Part shown: in pieces, positions 21,606 to 34,125 of the stretch
Layout of the letters: every line of letters begins with the position of its first letter
How positions within the stretch are numbered: position 1 is the first letter of the stretch
NCBI GenBank assembly: GCA_025331125.1
Contig: JAOALB010000047.1
Span: 1-64,000, forward strand
Direction of reading: 5' to 3'
DNA length: 64,000 bases
Source: Mycogone perniciosa
Taxonomy: Eukaryota > Ascomycota > Sordariomycetes > Hypocreales > Hypocreaceae
Notes under the pieces: model-generated
Databases searched by the model: none
The model's input: the letters and a program-made list of their open reading frames with translations, nothing else
What the model was told of the DNA's origin: nothing
Translations under genes and position numbers: made by a program

Positions 21606-23996
21606 AACTTGAGAAAGCATGTCTGGGTAAGACAAACTGTGTACATATATTAAAGTATATGTGTCTTCGCATTGGGTTAGACGGAGATAAAAGTGGGTGT
21701 ATCATCAGACAGAATACAGCTTTTACCAACTAGACGGCGAGTTTGGATAGCCTTGCATGAATGGCAAAATATCTATATCAGACCGCTGGTTCACGTCACA
21801 AGTAAGTAACTCTATCGACTCTTTGGTTCATGGCGTTGACTCAACCCTGAAGAGCCAAAAGAGGGCCCCGCCAATTTTCTAGATTCATGAGCTCATGAGC
21901 CCATAGGGTCATGCTGACCTTGTCGGTTGGCATTGTGGTTTGGAAAACAACAGGCGGTAGCTTCTGACTCTCACCCGACAGCTGTTGTGGACCAGTAAAA
22001 TGTTGTGCGATCCAGGACTCAGCCCTACAAATTGTGCCGATCTCCGGAGTGTAACGGTTACATCTTTGGCCCCCAAACTCTCCTGTGCCTGCTGTAGGAG
22101 GTGTGCATCCCTGAGCCGTCCCAGAGCTCTGGATACCGTCCCTGCAGCCGCATCTTCGCCAATTACACAGCGTACCACCGTTGAGAAAATGGCTCCGCCT
22201 TGGCCCTATAGGTAGTAGTAGTACGGAGTACTACATAAGTTCTGGTGTCCGGTTCAACCATCCTGGCGTAGTCTGACCAGAGAGGTAAAGGCCGAAGTGG
22301 AGGTTGAGGTCGTATTGTTTGAGCCTCAATGCAATCCAAACCATGCTCCTTTCTGAAATTTCTCATTGGGTGTGCTGAAGCAGACAAGGTGGTCCTCTTC
22401 GTTGAATGCTGATGGGCCCGATACAGATGTGGAAAGGCTCAGCGGTCCCCTCGCCTCCCCCTTGCCCTTGCGTCGCTATTGTCCGTCGACAAATGTGGCT
22501 CATAGATGCTAACTAGTACGGAGTAATATGGAGTCCGCTTCGCTGGAGAAATTCGTACGTGGATCAATGCGATGATCGGCCACGTGGATCTTGGAACCAA
22601 GCAAAAAACTGGATCTTATCGGTTTGTGCCGAATGTTGAAAACACTGTTGCAACGGACATTCAACAGGTACGTAGTAGCTCACAGCTCATACGTCAAAGC
22701 GAATTTGCAGAATGTCAACCAACAAAAGATACGGTACTAATAATGTTGAGTTCGACGGTGCTTTCAGCTGGAATTGCGTTGCGCTATGCTTGCTGAGTCC
22801 CAAACAGATTCACAAACGTGGGCATATTTGCCAAGAATCGGTAGTATTGGCCGTTCCTCGATTTGGGTGGTCAGATAATAGGCCGCGACCCTAATGGCTT
22901 AGAATCAACCTAAGTAGTTTCTTTTTCGAGCGGATTCCGGAGGCATGAGAGATCCTAGGCCATCTCCGCGATAGGCCAAGCCTAGTCCCAACAAAGTTTT
23001 TGCTGCATGAGATGATCGCGCAAGTTGCAAATTCCTCGTCGGCCAAGAAGAAAGGGCGAGAACACCCATATCTGGTATCTGATGAGAACAACAGAAACTG
23101 GTTGACACGTCCTCTATCAGTGAGTGGCATTCTGCTACTCCGTACGGAGTAGTATGTTGTGGTATACGGGGATTCGGCGTATTAGTGGGACGCTTTGCCC
23201 GCAGTGCACGGAGGAAGTAAGGGCGGGACTTGGAAACATATCTGGTAAGATTGTCTCGCTGGAACGATCGACTGGTATGCCACCTTTATCGGTGAGGCGA
23301 TCAGTAGCCCGGCTCGGGCTCCACTGGGACGGATCCGACCCCCATCAGGGGTGTTGACTCTTTGACACTGCATCATCGCATGGTGCTCTGACGGGGGTGT
23401 AAAAAGACCTGCCCTGATACTCCTACTACTCCGTGCCACCACCTCATACTCTGCAGGCATCACGTAAAAACGGCCCTTTCCGGCCGGAGCTATATGCATG
23501 TAATAAGGGACGTCCCTCAAAGGGACTGTTGCTTGCCAGCTCGCCCTGGCACACGTGTTCCAAAAAAGTCCTGGCTGGCTGGCACACGGCACTTGAAAAA
23601 CCGGCAGCTTCCCCTCCCTTCATCTGGGCTGCTGTGAGGAAACACAGGCGTTTGGTGTGGCGTCTTTGTGCGATCCCAGGCTATTCTTATACATAAATGT
23701 ATGCGGCCTTCACTGGGGCAGACCACAAAGTGTGTCTGTCTATTCGCTGATCGGTCGCATATGCACAGCAATTGCAGCATGGTGTACGGAGTATGTGCCA
23801 ATGTAACGTCAATGTCGCCGAAAATCGAGCCCCAGTTCGGTATTTATACGCACATGAGCCGCACATTGTCTCGCGACGACAGCGTCAAACCACCGCTGCA
23901 GTCGACAAAACTCACATTCACCGAAGCCGAGAACGAGAACGAGAGCGCGAAGACACAAAGGGCGGCGGCCAGAACAGGCCCCGGAACGGCGCCCTC
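21606..23996. other. Long intergenic interval, no gene seen
   Basis: About 2.4 kb with only short chance frames. Notable content is four copies of a TACGGAGTA word: 22221-22231, 22516-22526, a perfect 18-bp palindrome CTACTCCGTACGGAGTAG at 23135-23152, and 23784-23793. Confidence 0.5.
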
Positions 23997-25124
23997 ATGA
24001 TGCGGATCGCAGTCGCCGGTGGAAGGGGCTTAGGGTTCCTGCTGGCGACAGAACTGGCACAGGCGGCCAACGCTTACAACGTCGTCGTCCTATCAAGATC
24101 TGTTGGGTCTCCACGCCACGCTTAATGAAACTCGGGGTCTTTGCGTGTTAACCCTGCGATGCAGGCAAGACCCGAATTCGACCCGTTCGACGTCCAAGTT
24201 CATGTTGTCGACTACCACGATCACGGAAGCCTTGGCTATGCACTTCAAGGGGTCGACTTGGTGATATCGACAATCTCCGGCGAAGAGCAACTGAACCTCA
24301 TCGATGCCTCCGGTCGCGGCCGTGTCCGCGTATTCGTACCGTCAGAATTCGAAGGGAGTCTCAACCGGCGGCCATCGCGCAATGATCCCCTGGACCGCGG
24401 GTCTTCACAAGCAATCGCTTTGCTACAACAATGGGCGGAGTCGTCCCGAATGAAGTATACCGTATTCTCCTGCGGCATCTTCATGGAGCGATTCCACCCC
24501 TACGGCCTCAGCAGCTTCGACATCGGCCACGGGTCAGGTACAAGTACAGCGGGAGATTTCCTCGTCAACTTCGGCGCGGCCACAGCCGAGTATCCGGAGC
24601 GGGACTCCAAAGGGCACTCAGTACGCGTCTGCCTCACCTCGGTATACGACGTCGTCCGCTTCGTTGTCGCGGCTGTCGACATTGGGCCATCACGTTGGCC
24701 CCAAGAGTTTACTATGTGCGGGGACAGATTGACTGTCCGAGACGTAGTCGGCGCATGCAGTAGCGCTGCGAACAGTGAGTTTACCTCCCTCCCTCACATT
24801 CATTCACACTTGAAATCTCCTCAAAACCAATGCCCGAGTCATCAGGCTACAGAGCACAAACAAAGACTAACGACGGCCTCGTTAGCTGTGTTTACACGAC
24901 ATGCACAGCAGCATGCAGAACTGCAAGCATACCTAAGCTACTATACCCAGATAGGCGCTTTCGACAAGGTAGCATACTATCAGAGGCTTCTCGCGACAGC
25001 CAACGGGAGGTATGATTTTTCGCAAGCAACACTGAACGAGGCGGTCAGGCGGAGCAACCAAGTCGACGTCCAGCCAGTAACGTTTGGCGTGTGGTTAGCA
25101 AGCATATGGCAGCAAGCATTGTGA
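23997..25124 (+). CDS. NmrA-like/isoflavone-reductase-like NAD(P)-binding protein
   Basis: Three exons (23997-24101, 24165-24774, 24886-25124) give 317 residues. The protein starts MMRIAVAGGRGLGFLLATEL, a Rossmann GGxGxxG-type dinucleotide-binding turn. It continues with VHVVDYHDHGSLGYALQGVDLVIST, RVRVFVPSEFEGSL, and the C-terminal AYLSYYTQIGAFDKVAYYQRLLATANGRYDF typical of fungal NmrA/isoflavone-reductase-like proteins. Members are reductases or NADP-sensing regulators, and which applies here is not visible. The second intron is 111 bases, divisible by three and stop-free, so an unspliced product would carry a 37-residue insert; family comparison favours splicing. An upstream in-frame extension exists from 23772, but it is low-complexity and lacks family similarity, so I take the ATG just before the Rossmann motif. 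Confidence 0.82.
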
Positions 25125-26232
25125 TAGGATACGTTTCGGAAATTCTGCACCAAGGCATCATGGGTCGGAGCAGGCGTTGCGACAGGGTTTTGCTTCTTCT
25201 TGGGCGGTTGGGAATAATACCACTTTGTCATATCATAGTAGCCAGAAGCGCTAGGTCAAGCGCTCATGCTCTGCTGCCTCGTCAAGCGGTTTGCTGACAC
25301 CATAGGCAGCAGTATCACAAAAGAGAGGACGGCCCAGTGAGGCCCCCGATGTCACAATGTACACGTACTTGTACACACAAGACCATCGTATGTGCAAATT
25401 TTCATGTCCCAGACTCGTATAAACCGTCGGTGCGAGACCAATCGATGGGGCCATGTCTCAGACGTGCTCTGGTCTGTTGGTCGTGCGTCCGCCGTTCTGC
25501 GAATCCTAATCGCCATGTCTGTTCTCGCTCTGGTGCCAGCACCAGCAAGCAGTTGAACGCCGACCCATCTCGGCGTTTCCCTCTCTCCCATTTTGCCAGT
25601 TTGGATGTCGGGAGGTAAGCCGCCACATCGTGAAGGACTGCAAAAAGAGGCAGGCGTCTTGTCATTCGATTCGGAGACTTCGGAGACTTCGGGGAGTCTT
25701 TGCGTCGGCAACCGCCGCGCTAGGAGACGGGGGGTTTTTCTTCCATCGTTCACTGGCCATAACCAGTGAAACAAAAACGATATTGTGGGGAGTACTCGTA
25801 ATAGTACGGAGTTCTAGTAGTACGGACATGGGATAGGAGAGTGCGTTGTGATAGGCTGTCTGCCAGTGCTTCCAGCTGGATGACCAGGGCCAGTTCGGGA
25901 TTGTCTGTCCCGGTGTTTGCAGAATGAAAAGCTGTGTGTTGTTGTGTTTCGAGGAGAAGAGAAAATTTTCTATAACAGATGGAGTGCAGAGGGAGGACTT
26001 TACTCGTGCCTGCTCAGCCAGCAACTCCGTTGTTAATCCCAGTTATTAGCTCAGCTAATATTACATTCCGATGCCACCTACAACGTAGGTACGGAGTACA
26101 AAGTGCACCACAGCGCAGTGCTTCACTGCAGCTTCAGGCCTTTGATGCTCTACAAGTATGCGCCATAACAGGGATCAGGGCAGTCTTAATGCTCGGAATT
26201 ATTACTACCACTTCGTATTCTTCTAGGACAAT
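25125..26232. other. Intergenic interval, no gene seen
   Basis: About 1.1 kb between convergent genes. It contains GTACGGAGT words at 25804 and 26089-26099 and a repeated GGAGACTTC near 25674-25700. No credible gene. Confidence 0.45.
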
Positions 26233-28036
26233 TCAAGATGCATCAATTTCTGCAGCTTCCCCGTCATCTTCTGGATCAAACTCATCCCCAAATTCCGTCA
26301 CAATCCAGAGACAAAACCTCTCCCACTCAACCTGCCACTCCTTCAGCCTCTGTGCTTTGACACCGCTACCCAGGCTGGCTTCCTTGACCCCCTTGACCCA
26401 TTCCGCCTGGTCCTGATCTTCAAATGCTGCCCATCGTACACTGTTCTCCGCGAGGCTGCCAAGCCCAGCAAGACCCAAGTTCTCCCACCCTTGCAGCGCC
26501 TGCCAGAAGTCATGCGACATGCCAGCTGTGTCTTGGCCCAGCATCGCCGGGTCGTCGTTGCAGAGACTGCATGCGACTCCACGCGCAAGAAGGGCTGGCA
26601 GGGGGTGAGCCATGACTGAGCCGCATAGACGAAGCACTTCGTTAGAAATAGGGCACGATTCAATGAGGATGCGTTTCTCCTTGACCATGTCTATCAGGAG
26701 AGGGTGTTTGTACAGGCTGAACCCGTGGCCGATGCGCCGGGTTCCGAGCAAGATGGCGTCGAACAGGTTGGAATCGGTGCTGGAGCCATCACCAAGCGTC
26801 TCCCCTGCGTGAAAGAAGAACGGAAGGTTAACTCCTTCTTGTGCGCACTGCTTTCGAAACCAGAATAACTCCGGCAGCAGGTCAACCAATGGCCGGCCAA
26901 AATCTTCCGGCCCGACAACATCGTATCCGGCAATGAGGTGCGGAAATTCCATCTTGGTCGTAATGCAGTGGTCCATGTTCTCGATCAAGGGCCGAGTATC
27001 CATGCTGCGAAGGGTTGTCCAGATGGTCGTGATGCCCCAGAAGTCCTTTCCCTCTTCTGATGCCTTGAATCGAGCGACCTCCTCTTCAATGACCTGGAAC
27101 ATGTGACTGTAATCCGTTTCTGGCTCTTCTCTGCGATCTCGGCAGTAGTTGAGAGGCCAGGTGAAGCTGCAGGGTTTCTTAATATCATTACGGACAATCA
27201 GGATATAAGGGAGGGTCGTACCGTAGCTCCGCCCAGTTGACACCGTCGGCTTTCAGAAGGCTCATGAGGCGACGCAAGAATGCGCGGAACATGGGTTCGT
27301 AGTGTATCATTGTTGCAACAACGACGAAACACTTTGCAAATTTGTCCCAGATTGCATCGATCCCATGATGCTGCTCGTGGCTATCAGCCGGCGAAAGCGT
27401 GCAGCGATTCTTGAGCCACCGAAGGAAGCCCGGTCTGCCTCCGTCGGGGAACTCATCTGCCACCTTTGTGATCAGAAAAAAGCGTCCTGGCTCGTATCCC
27501 TCGTCCCAGATCGATCCATCAACTCGCTCATTGGCTCTGAACCTGAAGTTCAGTTCTGCATTATCCCGTGCCTCTTGAGTCTTGAGGGACTGGTCACTTG
27601 ACATGTGCATTCCCGGAGTCTTCAAAAGCTCGTCGAGAAGGAAGTCAAAGTCAACCATGGCATCCATGTGGGCATGCAAGAGACAGCCTTTGGGCATCCG
27701 ACGCACAATCTTCCACAGTTTGGTCTGCTCCATGCGTTCTTTGGCCATCATGAACATCATGCCAGGGAAGATGCTCTGGTGCGTTCTCTGGGCCATCTCC
27801 TCCTCGACGTTTGGTGTCCAAACCGTAGCCTGCTCATGGGAGCGGATGTGATCAACAATGTCACAGGCCCTCTTAGCAATGGGTGTCAGGGAGGCACGGA
27901 AGGAGGCATCGGATCTGGTGGTTTTCTCCCTATCAATGAGATTTGACCGACCAGTCAAATACTGTTGCATGAAAGGATCCGAAGTCGAGGGGATCTCCCG
28001 GGACAGTTCCTCCCAAACATTGTCAGGCATAGCCAT
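26233..28036 (-). CDS. ADGF/CECR1-type adenosine deaminase
   Basis: Two exons (28036-27222 and 27166-26233, intron 55 bases, GTACGA..GCAG) encode 582 residues. The zinc-dependent adenosine/AMP deaminase fold is shown by LLHAHMDAMVDF (metal-binding HxH at ~121-123), PFFFHAGET, RIGHGFSL, ESCPISN and CNDDPAMLG. The long N-terminal extension before HAH and the overall length fit adenosine deaminase-related growth factors rather than the ~350-residue classic adenosine deaminase. Expected reaction: adenosine (or deoxyadenosine) to inosine. No signal peptide is evident from the ATG used here. An in-frame ATG at 28099 would add 21 residues, and that start cannot be excluded. Confidence 0.9.
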
Positions 28037-30148
28037 TGCGAAATCGTCTGATTGTATGCAGCAGTGCGGTTCCGGTGATGGTCCAGAAATGCGGAGCAAT
28101 AATGTCCGGATGGAGGAGTTTTATGAAGCAGACCGGCACGGACGTCCGCCAAAGTTCCGAAAATCGTCTGCCGCGTCTCGGCCGGAGCCGAAGGTGGTTA
28201 ATGACTCACTGCAGAACCCTCAGCGGGCCGCTCTCCACAGTTATCATTAAGTAATTGCACGAGTGCGTAAAAAACCGCGAGGCCTGTCAGTTCCTGAGCT
28301 GAGTTGCCGAGGTCTTTTGTTAGAAAATTCACGACCCAGTGTTGATATTAACGACTTGGTCAACCAGATCATGAATGGCGGGGTGTCTTGTCATAGGGCG
28401 GGGTTGACGTCACCTACATGCCTTGCAACTTGTCCCTCTCCTTCGATTACACAGAGTTCTTTGTAGCGGTTAAGGGAATGTACATGAGATTCTATGTTTA
28501 TTACATAAAATACATTGTTTGGGGCTTGAAGTGAAGTGCTAATATCCCATCACAATGCTCAGAGTATTGTGGCTTACGGATGGACTGAGTCTTGCCAATA
28601 CGTCATACCCCTCGGCGGCTTCCGAGCTTTCAGCCCAAGCGGAACGCTGAGCACACCTCATTCCACTCTCCAATTGAATATCAAGGTTTACGACATAATG
28701 TTATCTATGCTCTAAGTCTGTTACCACGTACTTCGTAGATACCTCTGGTAGAAAATTCAACTACATGGACTAACACTTATTTGGGTATTATGTAGGGTAA
28801 CCACACCGTTGCCTGACTGACACCTGGCCAGCGTTTACTATACACAGAGTCTCGAAGCAGGATCGAAGACATGCACTAATACTACGTACACAGTGGACCC
28901 TCGGGGACTCGTAGTATATCCACAAAGGCGACAACTAATAAAATAGAGCTCCGAACCCAACATGCAGCTGCATGTTGGCGGCGACCAAAATCGGCATCGG
29001 TGAGATAGATAAAACGCCGACAAACTCGCCTATGCTTGTCAGCCTGCAGACAGGTTCTGCCAGAAGAGCAAACTATTCCTAGACTTCTTTCATTCACCGA
29101 ATTTTATGCCGGGCGCCTTCGTCCATCCCGTATTAATGCCGCATCACCTGAGTCTGTTCCCCAGCTTGTACTCCGTACAACCTTCTACTTGTGGTAGTAT
29201 GTGGGCCATCTGCACGAAAACCAAAACTCATCACAAACAATCACATCCCACCCCGGCCGGCTTATTGGCCAATCTACCCGGCTTATGTGAGGCATCAACA
29301 GCGGGAGACAGTTTTGGTATTTATCCATCTCAATTGGGCGGCCCGACCACAATCCGTCACGTCCTGATGTCATCTAGGGCGATCATGGCCGTTGAATCGG
29401 GCCAACAGATAATCACGAGTGACGTTCAAATGCCGCAACGGCATTCAAAGCCGTTGAAAAGGGCCCTGACCATTCCATTTACACTCGACAGGGCACTGAT
29501 CGGCGATCTCACCCTGCCCCTGGACACCAACAGGCTAGACCCGATTCCCATGTTGATTGGCCTAGAACGTCAAGCCATTGTCCTTCAACGTTGCTCAAAG
29601 CCCCCCACCACATGCACAGCATATCACAGCGACCCATCGCTGTCTGGCGCTTAACAGCCCGCAATGGCCGTTATGTATCTATTATTTGACACGTCTGTCC
29701 ACGGACGCTATGGCTCCTCCCAACAAGGTCATGCGGCGTGATGAGCACGGGGGTGACCGTCACATCGCATCGCCAGATTAGGATTTCGACTTTTGTCCAA
29801 CCAACAAAGCGGGACGGCAAGCCCGTCATCAGGTCTGTATTTTTGTTTTCTCTGTTGGTCGAAAGTCGCAGTGTCCAACATGGGGCGTGGCGTAGTATAT
29901 TTTTGGTCGTAAGCAAGTCGGGTTCCTCAGTGATTTGGAATATGTATAATGCCCCCGTTCTCCAGAGTTGGGACTGTTTAGGAGAAGCGATGTTCCGAAG
30001 CTTCTCGCATCTAATCTCATCTGTTCGCTTCTATATATCATTGTTATAACGTGGGCTATTTCTCACTCATTGTCAAGCAACTTCCAAGACAGACATCTCA
30101 TTAACAAGTCCCTTGTTTTCTTCAAACACTCCCCACCCAGACAACAAC
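28037..30148. other. Long intergenic interval, no gene seen
   Basis: About 2.1 kb between the divergently placed deaminase and secreted-protein genes. A 182-codon plus-strand frame (29106-29654) lacks family features and is interrupted in sense by a TACTCCGTAC intergenic word, so I do not call it. A TATATATC near 30032 lies ~115 bases before the next start and could be its TATA element. Confidence 0.45.
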
Positions 30149-30640
30149 ATGGCTGCCCTCAAACTTCTCCTTCTCCTCTGCTCCGGAGCCATAGCTGCGG
30201 TAATTCCTCGAGATAACTATGTCCCGACCGGCTACTGCTGCTTCACTCTCAACGATGCCGCCACCGGCAATGTCGTACAGCAAGACAGAACCAACGGCTT
30301 TCTCTACTTCGACGCCAAACAGCCCAACGGGTGGTACTGCATGAACTCCTCCGACACAGGAGGTGTGTTGCGGGATGACCTCTGGAATGCTTGTATCCTT
30401 GATTCGAACGATCGCTTCCAGTGTCTCGACCCTATTCTAGGTTCCAACACGTGGACGCTTGGTTACAATGACAACAAGCTCTTGCTGTCTCATGATAAGT
30501 CATCGGGCTACAAGGCTTGCCCGAATAAGTCGGGGGGCGAAATCATCAAGTCGGACACAGCTGCCAACGCGGCGGGCTGTAGAAATATCCGTCTCGCAGC
30601 ACAGGGCCTCAAGGGAGCATGCTCGGGCTTCACAGGTTGA
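30149..30640 (+). CDS. Small secreted cysteine-rich protein
   Basis: A single exon of 163 residues. It has a typical signal peptide (MAALKLLLLLCSGAIAAVI) and then a mature region with eight cysteines (in TGYCCF, WYCM, NACI, FQCL, KACP, AGCRN and GACSG), which could form four disulfides. The ATG at 30149 was chosen because it starts the hydrophobic leader; an in-frame ATG at 30113 would place charged residues before it. I do not recognise the family. Size, secretion signal and cysteine content match fungal small secreted proteins, a class that includes effectors and cell-wall or antimicrobial proteins, but nothing here fixes a function. Confidence 0.8.
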   Translation: MAALKLLLLLCSGAIAAVIPRDNYVPTGYCCFTLNDAATGNVVQQDRTNGFLYFDAKQPNGWYCMNSSDTGGVLRDDLWNACILDSNDRFQCLDPILGSNTWTLGYNDNKLLLSHDKSSGYKACPNKSGGEIIKSDTAANAAGCRNIRLAAQGLKGACSGFTG

Positions 30641-31013
30641 GTCAATCCTCGTGTTGAATCTCAGCAAACTGGGACAACACACCAACTTCGCGTCAGACAC
30701 TCAGCCTGATGCCGGTCATCTCCTTGCTGGTTACCTACCCCTTGAGCTGGATTCTCAACTTCCTGTAGGTGGAACGGAAGTGCACTTTCTGTCAGACGCA
30801 TTTATTTAGTGTTGCATTCATGCACATAATGCACAACCGCTGGGGATGCTGGCAGTTCGCATATTCCGAGTTCATGGATGGATATTATACTAATATAACA
30901 ATTCATTTATGTGTATTATTGCTGCAATTTATTCAAAATTCTTGTAATACGCCTTTCAATTTCGTATGCAACCTCCCCGAACACTATACATATGAAAACA
31001 ACTACGAGTATAA
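30641..31013. other. Convergent 3' region
   Basis: Holds the 3' ends of the secreted-protein gene (+) and the acyl-CoA dehydrogenase gene (-). AT-rich, with no further gene seen. Confidence 0.4.
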
Positions 31014-33098
31014 TTACAGCTTGGGAGTCAAAATCTCCTTCGAGACAGCTTCAGCTTCCTCGGCACCATACACAATATCCAAATCCCTGCCCAATTCCTC
31101 CGTCGTAGTTGCTCTAGCACGTTTCTCAACGGTAAAGTTGCTCTCAACAAAGCGTCGGAACATCTCCTCAACTGCAACGTTCCCATCAGTGGCAGCATCG
31201 ACATAAAGCAACAGCGAGACCAAAAGGTCTGCCACATCCCAGAGGATTTCCCTGCTCTCTCCGACCAGATCCGGCTGCGCCTTGCCCTCGATGTATTGCC
31301 TTATGGCGGCCCATCGACCCACTGGATCCCAACCTTTAGGCTTTTCCAACAGGCCTTCAAACTTGGATGCTTTGCCGATGAAGTTTTCCAGGGCATCGAG
31401 CGAGGCAATTCCGGTCTTGGAGTGCTTGACCGCGCGCATGAAGTCTGTGCTTAGGACGTCTGTTGTACCCTCCCAGATGGGCAGCACACAGCAGTCGCGG
31501 TAGAGACGCGCAATATTGAGGTACTCTTGCTCATCATTGACGAGATAGCCGACGCCACCAAGGGATTCCATGCATGAGTAGAGCAGTGGCACCGCGTTTT
31601 TGCACACGTAGGCCTTGGCGAGCTGGGCCACTACGTGAAGGAGTGGACCGACGAATTGAGGATCAGGAGTTAAGGCTGCGAGGGCCGGCGTGGGAGGTTG
31701 CGTGTTGTGCTCAGAGAGACCAAGAGTATAGCAGCTGAGATAGCTTAGAAGCATCAGACCGTGGTATTCGGCTGTCATCTTTGCCAGGGTCCTCATGTGC
31801 AAGGCGCTCTCGGTCAACTTCATCCTGCCGCCGCGTCCTGCGCCAACCTCACGCCTTCGCGCGTAGGCTCTAGCAATGCCTAGGCCACGGCCAATATAAC
31901 CCACCGCTGTGATGACATTGTGTATCCTCGTAATAGTTAGAATAGTGCTGATCTCGGGTATGCCCTTGCCTTCCTCGCCAATCTTCCACGCGCGCATATC
32001 TTCCAGGACAAGCTCTGCAGTGGGGAGCGATTGGGTACCGAGCTTGTTCTTCAAACGCTGGATCCAAACACCATTGAGTCGAGTTCCGCCAGCTTTGGGC
32101 TGGCCCGTCATGGTCTTGGCTGTCGGGTCGTGTTTTCGCATTGGTGCAAAGAAGGCGGTTAGTCCACCATCGAGAGTGCGAGCGAGAAGAATGGTCATGT
32201 TAGAGTCTGTGGCAGATGAGAACCATTTGAATCCGTTTATGCTCCAGGGGCCGAGGGGAACCTGGCCCTCCTTTGCTGCAAGTCCTGCAGCAGCGTCGGG
32301 CTGATAGAGGGCTGTAGTCTCTGTCATGGACACGTCGCTACCGCCTGAGCGTTCCGTCATCCACTGGCCGCTGGTCCATGCGAAACTAGGGTTGCGGGAA
32401 GTAAGACGGCGATACGCATCTTCAAAGACTTTGCGCTCATCCTCCGATAGCTCTGAAGACGCTATGTGCTTCCTTAGCAGGCTTGCTGCACCATCCTGCA
32501 TGGCCGAGGGACAAGTGACATTTGCAGACGAAGCTTCCCACAGGTGCATACGCAAAAACTGGAGAGTTCGCGAGAAGGCGCCAAATGGCGTATCATATCC
32601 AGTAGCGACAATGCTGTTGCGGCGGTTAACGGAGACGTAGTATAGGAGCCTTGAATGCGGACTCACCCTTTGGCTTGGCCAAACTTCTGAAGCTCCCGCC
32701 ATCCCTCGCCAGTCACAAGCTCACCATGCCATCTTCCGAAAACATCCCGCCCATTGCCCTTGATGTAGGGCTTGTTGCGTTCAGCATCGGTGACCCAGGT
32801 AAAGACCTGATCTGACAGGACATCTCTGCCCAAGGTAGCAACCTCAGCCTCACACTCAGCAACTACATCTGCCGGTAGAAAGACTGCATCACGTCTGTCA
32901 GTAAAGTCTTTGATTCTGGCGCAGTGACAGAGCTGCGTCATCTCAAAACGGTGATGTTTTGATCATGTTTGTTTACATAGGGGAGATTGGATGCTACTCA
33001 CGTTTGAAGCACCTGCGAAACGATACGTCATCGTAAAATTGGTTGGGGAGAATCGGGGCAGTTTGGAAAAACCCTTTATTCGCACCTGATGACTCCAT
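31014..33098 (-). CDS. AidB-like acyl-CoA dehydrogenase
   Basis: Three exons (33098-33002, 32883-32667, 32613-31014) give 637 residues. Exon 1 encodes MESSGANKGFFQTAPILPNQ, the characteristic start of this family, which then runs through FYDDVSFRRCF and, after the first intron, FLPADV. The flavoprotein core follows with WTSGQWMTERSGGSDVSMTET, WSINGFKWFSSATDSNMTI and ESLGGVGYLVNDEQEYLNIARLYRD, then IWEGTTDVLSTDFMRA. Such proteins bind FAD and belong to the acyl-CoA dehydrogenase superfamily; AidB types are linked to alkylation response or to branched-acyl oxidation, and the true substrate is unknown. Introns are 32884-33001 and 32614-32666. The protein ends PKL, near the peroxisomal PTS1 pattern but not canonical. 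Confidence 0.88.
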
Positions 33099-34032
33099 GA
33101 TGCTTCTGGCAGTCGAGCATAAAAAGACAATGTCACCACTAGAAGAGACACGAAGGATTGGGCAATGTTAAGTGTACTCATAATGCTTTATGTATGTATC
33201 AGCTTGTCCGAGACAAGGATGATGAATGGTTGTAGCGGGGCATTGTTATTTCCGCGCCTCCGACGTGTAATGTGGAGCCACGGACTGAGGCTTGAAATTC
33301 TGGGGGAATATCATCATATAGGTATATCTCTTGTGGAGCATTGGAAGCTCGTGGATACAAGTGCGCAAGTAAGAATTGGCACAGTTATCCGTCATAAGGC
33401 AAATATGTATATATAAATCGGAGAGATGAGTGATAATTGTGGAAATAGTTTCTATAACGCACCAATAATAGTAGAGACCTCGGGTGTGACGACATGTTTT
33501 TGTGTAGGGACAGGTGAAGGAAGCATGGTCGGGCCGAGGATGTACACTAACGTCAGGGAGTACTCCGTATCTGATCGGGTATTTGCAAGTGCTCTGTCAG
33601 AAGTAAAGTCAGAATTCCGGCAAGATTTCGCCGCTGATTGTGGTTGCTGAACAATTATGGAGCTCTTATACTCCGTAGAAGCCAAAAGTATGGCAAAGGT
33701 CACATACCGATAAAGTACATATGAAGAGGTACGAAGTACTGTTCCCCAAAAATCCACTTTGGCTTCCTGGAATGGTATCTACTTCGTACCTGCCTTAGAT
33801 TTCAAGACGAGAGTACTCCGTAGTCCAACATGGGTTGCCTATGACCACCACATTTTACGCATCAATCGTTTCATCAGGCAACATATATTATATGGTCTCC
33901 AAAATCATGCGGGAGAAGCAACATTTGAGATTTCGTTAACAGTAAGACTGGCTTGGTTGATCCACCCCACTTGGCCTTTAGTACCCTCATAATGCACATT
34001 ATAGGTTCCACTGCCAACAAAATCCCTAAGAA
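33099..34032. other. Intergenic interval, no gene seen
   Basis: About 0.9 kb upstream of the acyl-CoA dehydrogenase gene. It contains three TACTCCGTA words (near 33561, 33669, 33814) and two TACTTCGTA-type words (near 33733 and 33780). No gene that I can support. Confidence 0.45.
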
Positions 34033-34115
34033 GCCGCAGTCGTCTAGGGGTCAGGACATCAGTTTGTGGACAAAGTGAAGCACTGGAAACCGAGGTTCGA
34101 GTCCTCGCTGTGGCA
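34033..34115 (+). tRNA. tRNA-His (GUG anticodon), intron-containing
   Basis: The cloverleaf can be drawn by hand: acceptor GCCGCAG pairs with CTGTGGC (one G-U), followed by discriminator A at 34115. The D arm is GTC...GAC. The anticodon stem TCAGT pairs with ACTGG around a loop TTGTGG+C holding the anticodon GTG. The T arm is CGAGG-TTCGAGT-CCTCG. An 11-base intron (ACAAAGTGAAG) sits one base 3' of the anticodon at the normal eukaryotic position. A run of seven T at 34119-34125 is the polymerase III terminator. Spliced length is 72. Confidence 0.93.
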
Positions 34116-34117
34116 CA

Positions 34118-34125
34118 TCTTTTTT
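34118..34125 (+). terminator. Pol III T-run terminator of tRNA-His
   Basis: A seven-T run immediately after the tRNA 3' end, the usual RNA polymerase III stop. Confidence 0.85.

Noticed and set aside
23772..23996. N-terminal extension of the NmrA-like protein
   Set aside because: The frame is open but low-complexity and unlike the family; the Rossmann motif follows the ATG at 23997.
17411..28036. A biosynthetic or purine/glutathione gene cluster
   Set aside because: The oxoprolinase, NmrA-like protein and deaminase are 1-2.4 kb apart, use mixed strands, and have no shared pathway or backbone enzyme.
29106..29654. 182-codon plus-strand frame
   Set aside because: No domain, no signal peptide, unusual composition, and it spans intergenic TACTCCGTAC-type sequence. 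Better explained as a chance frame.
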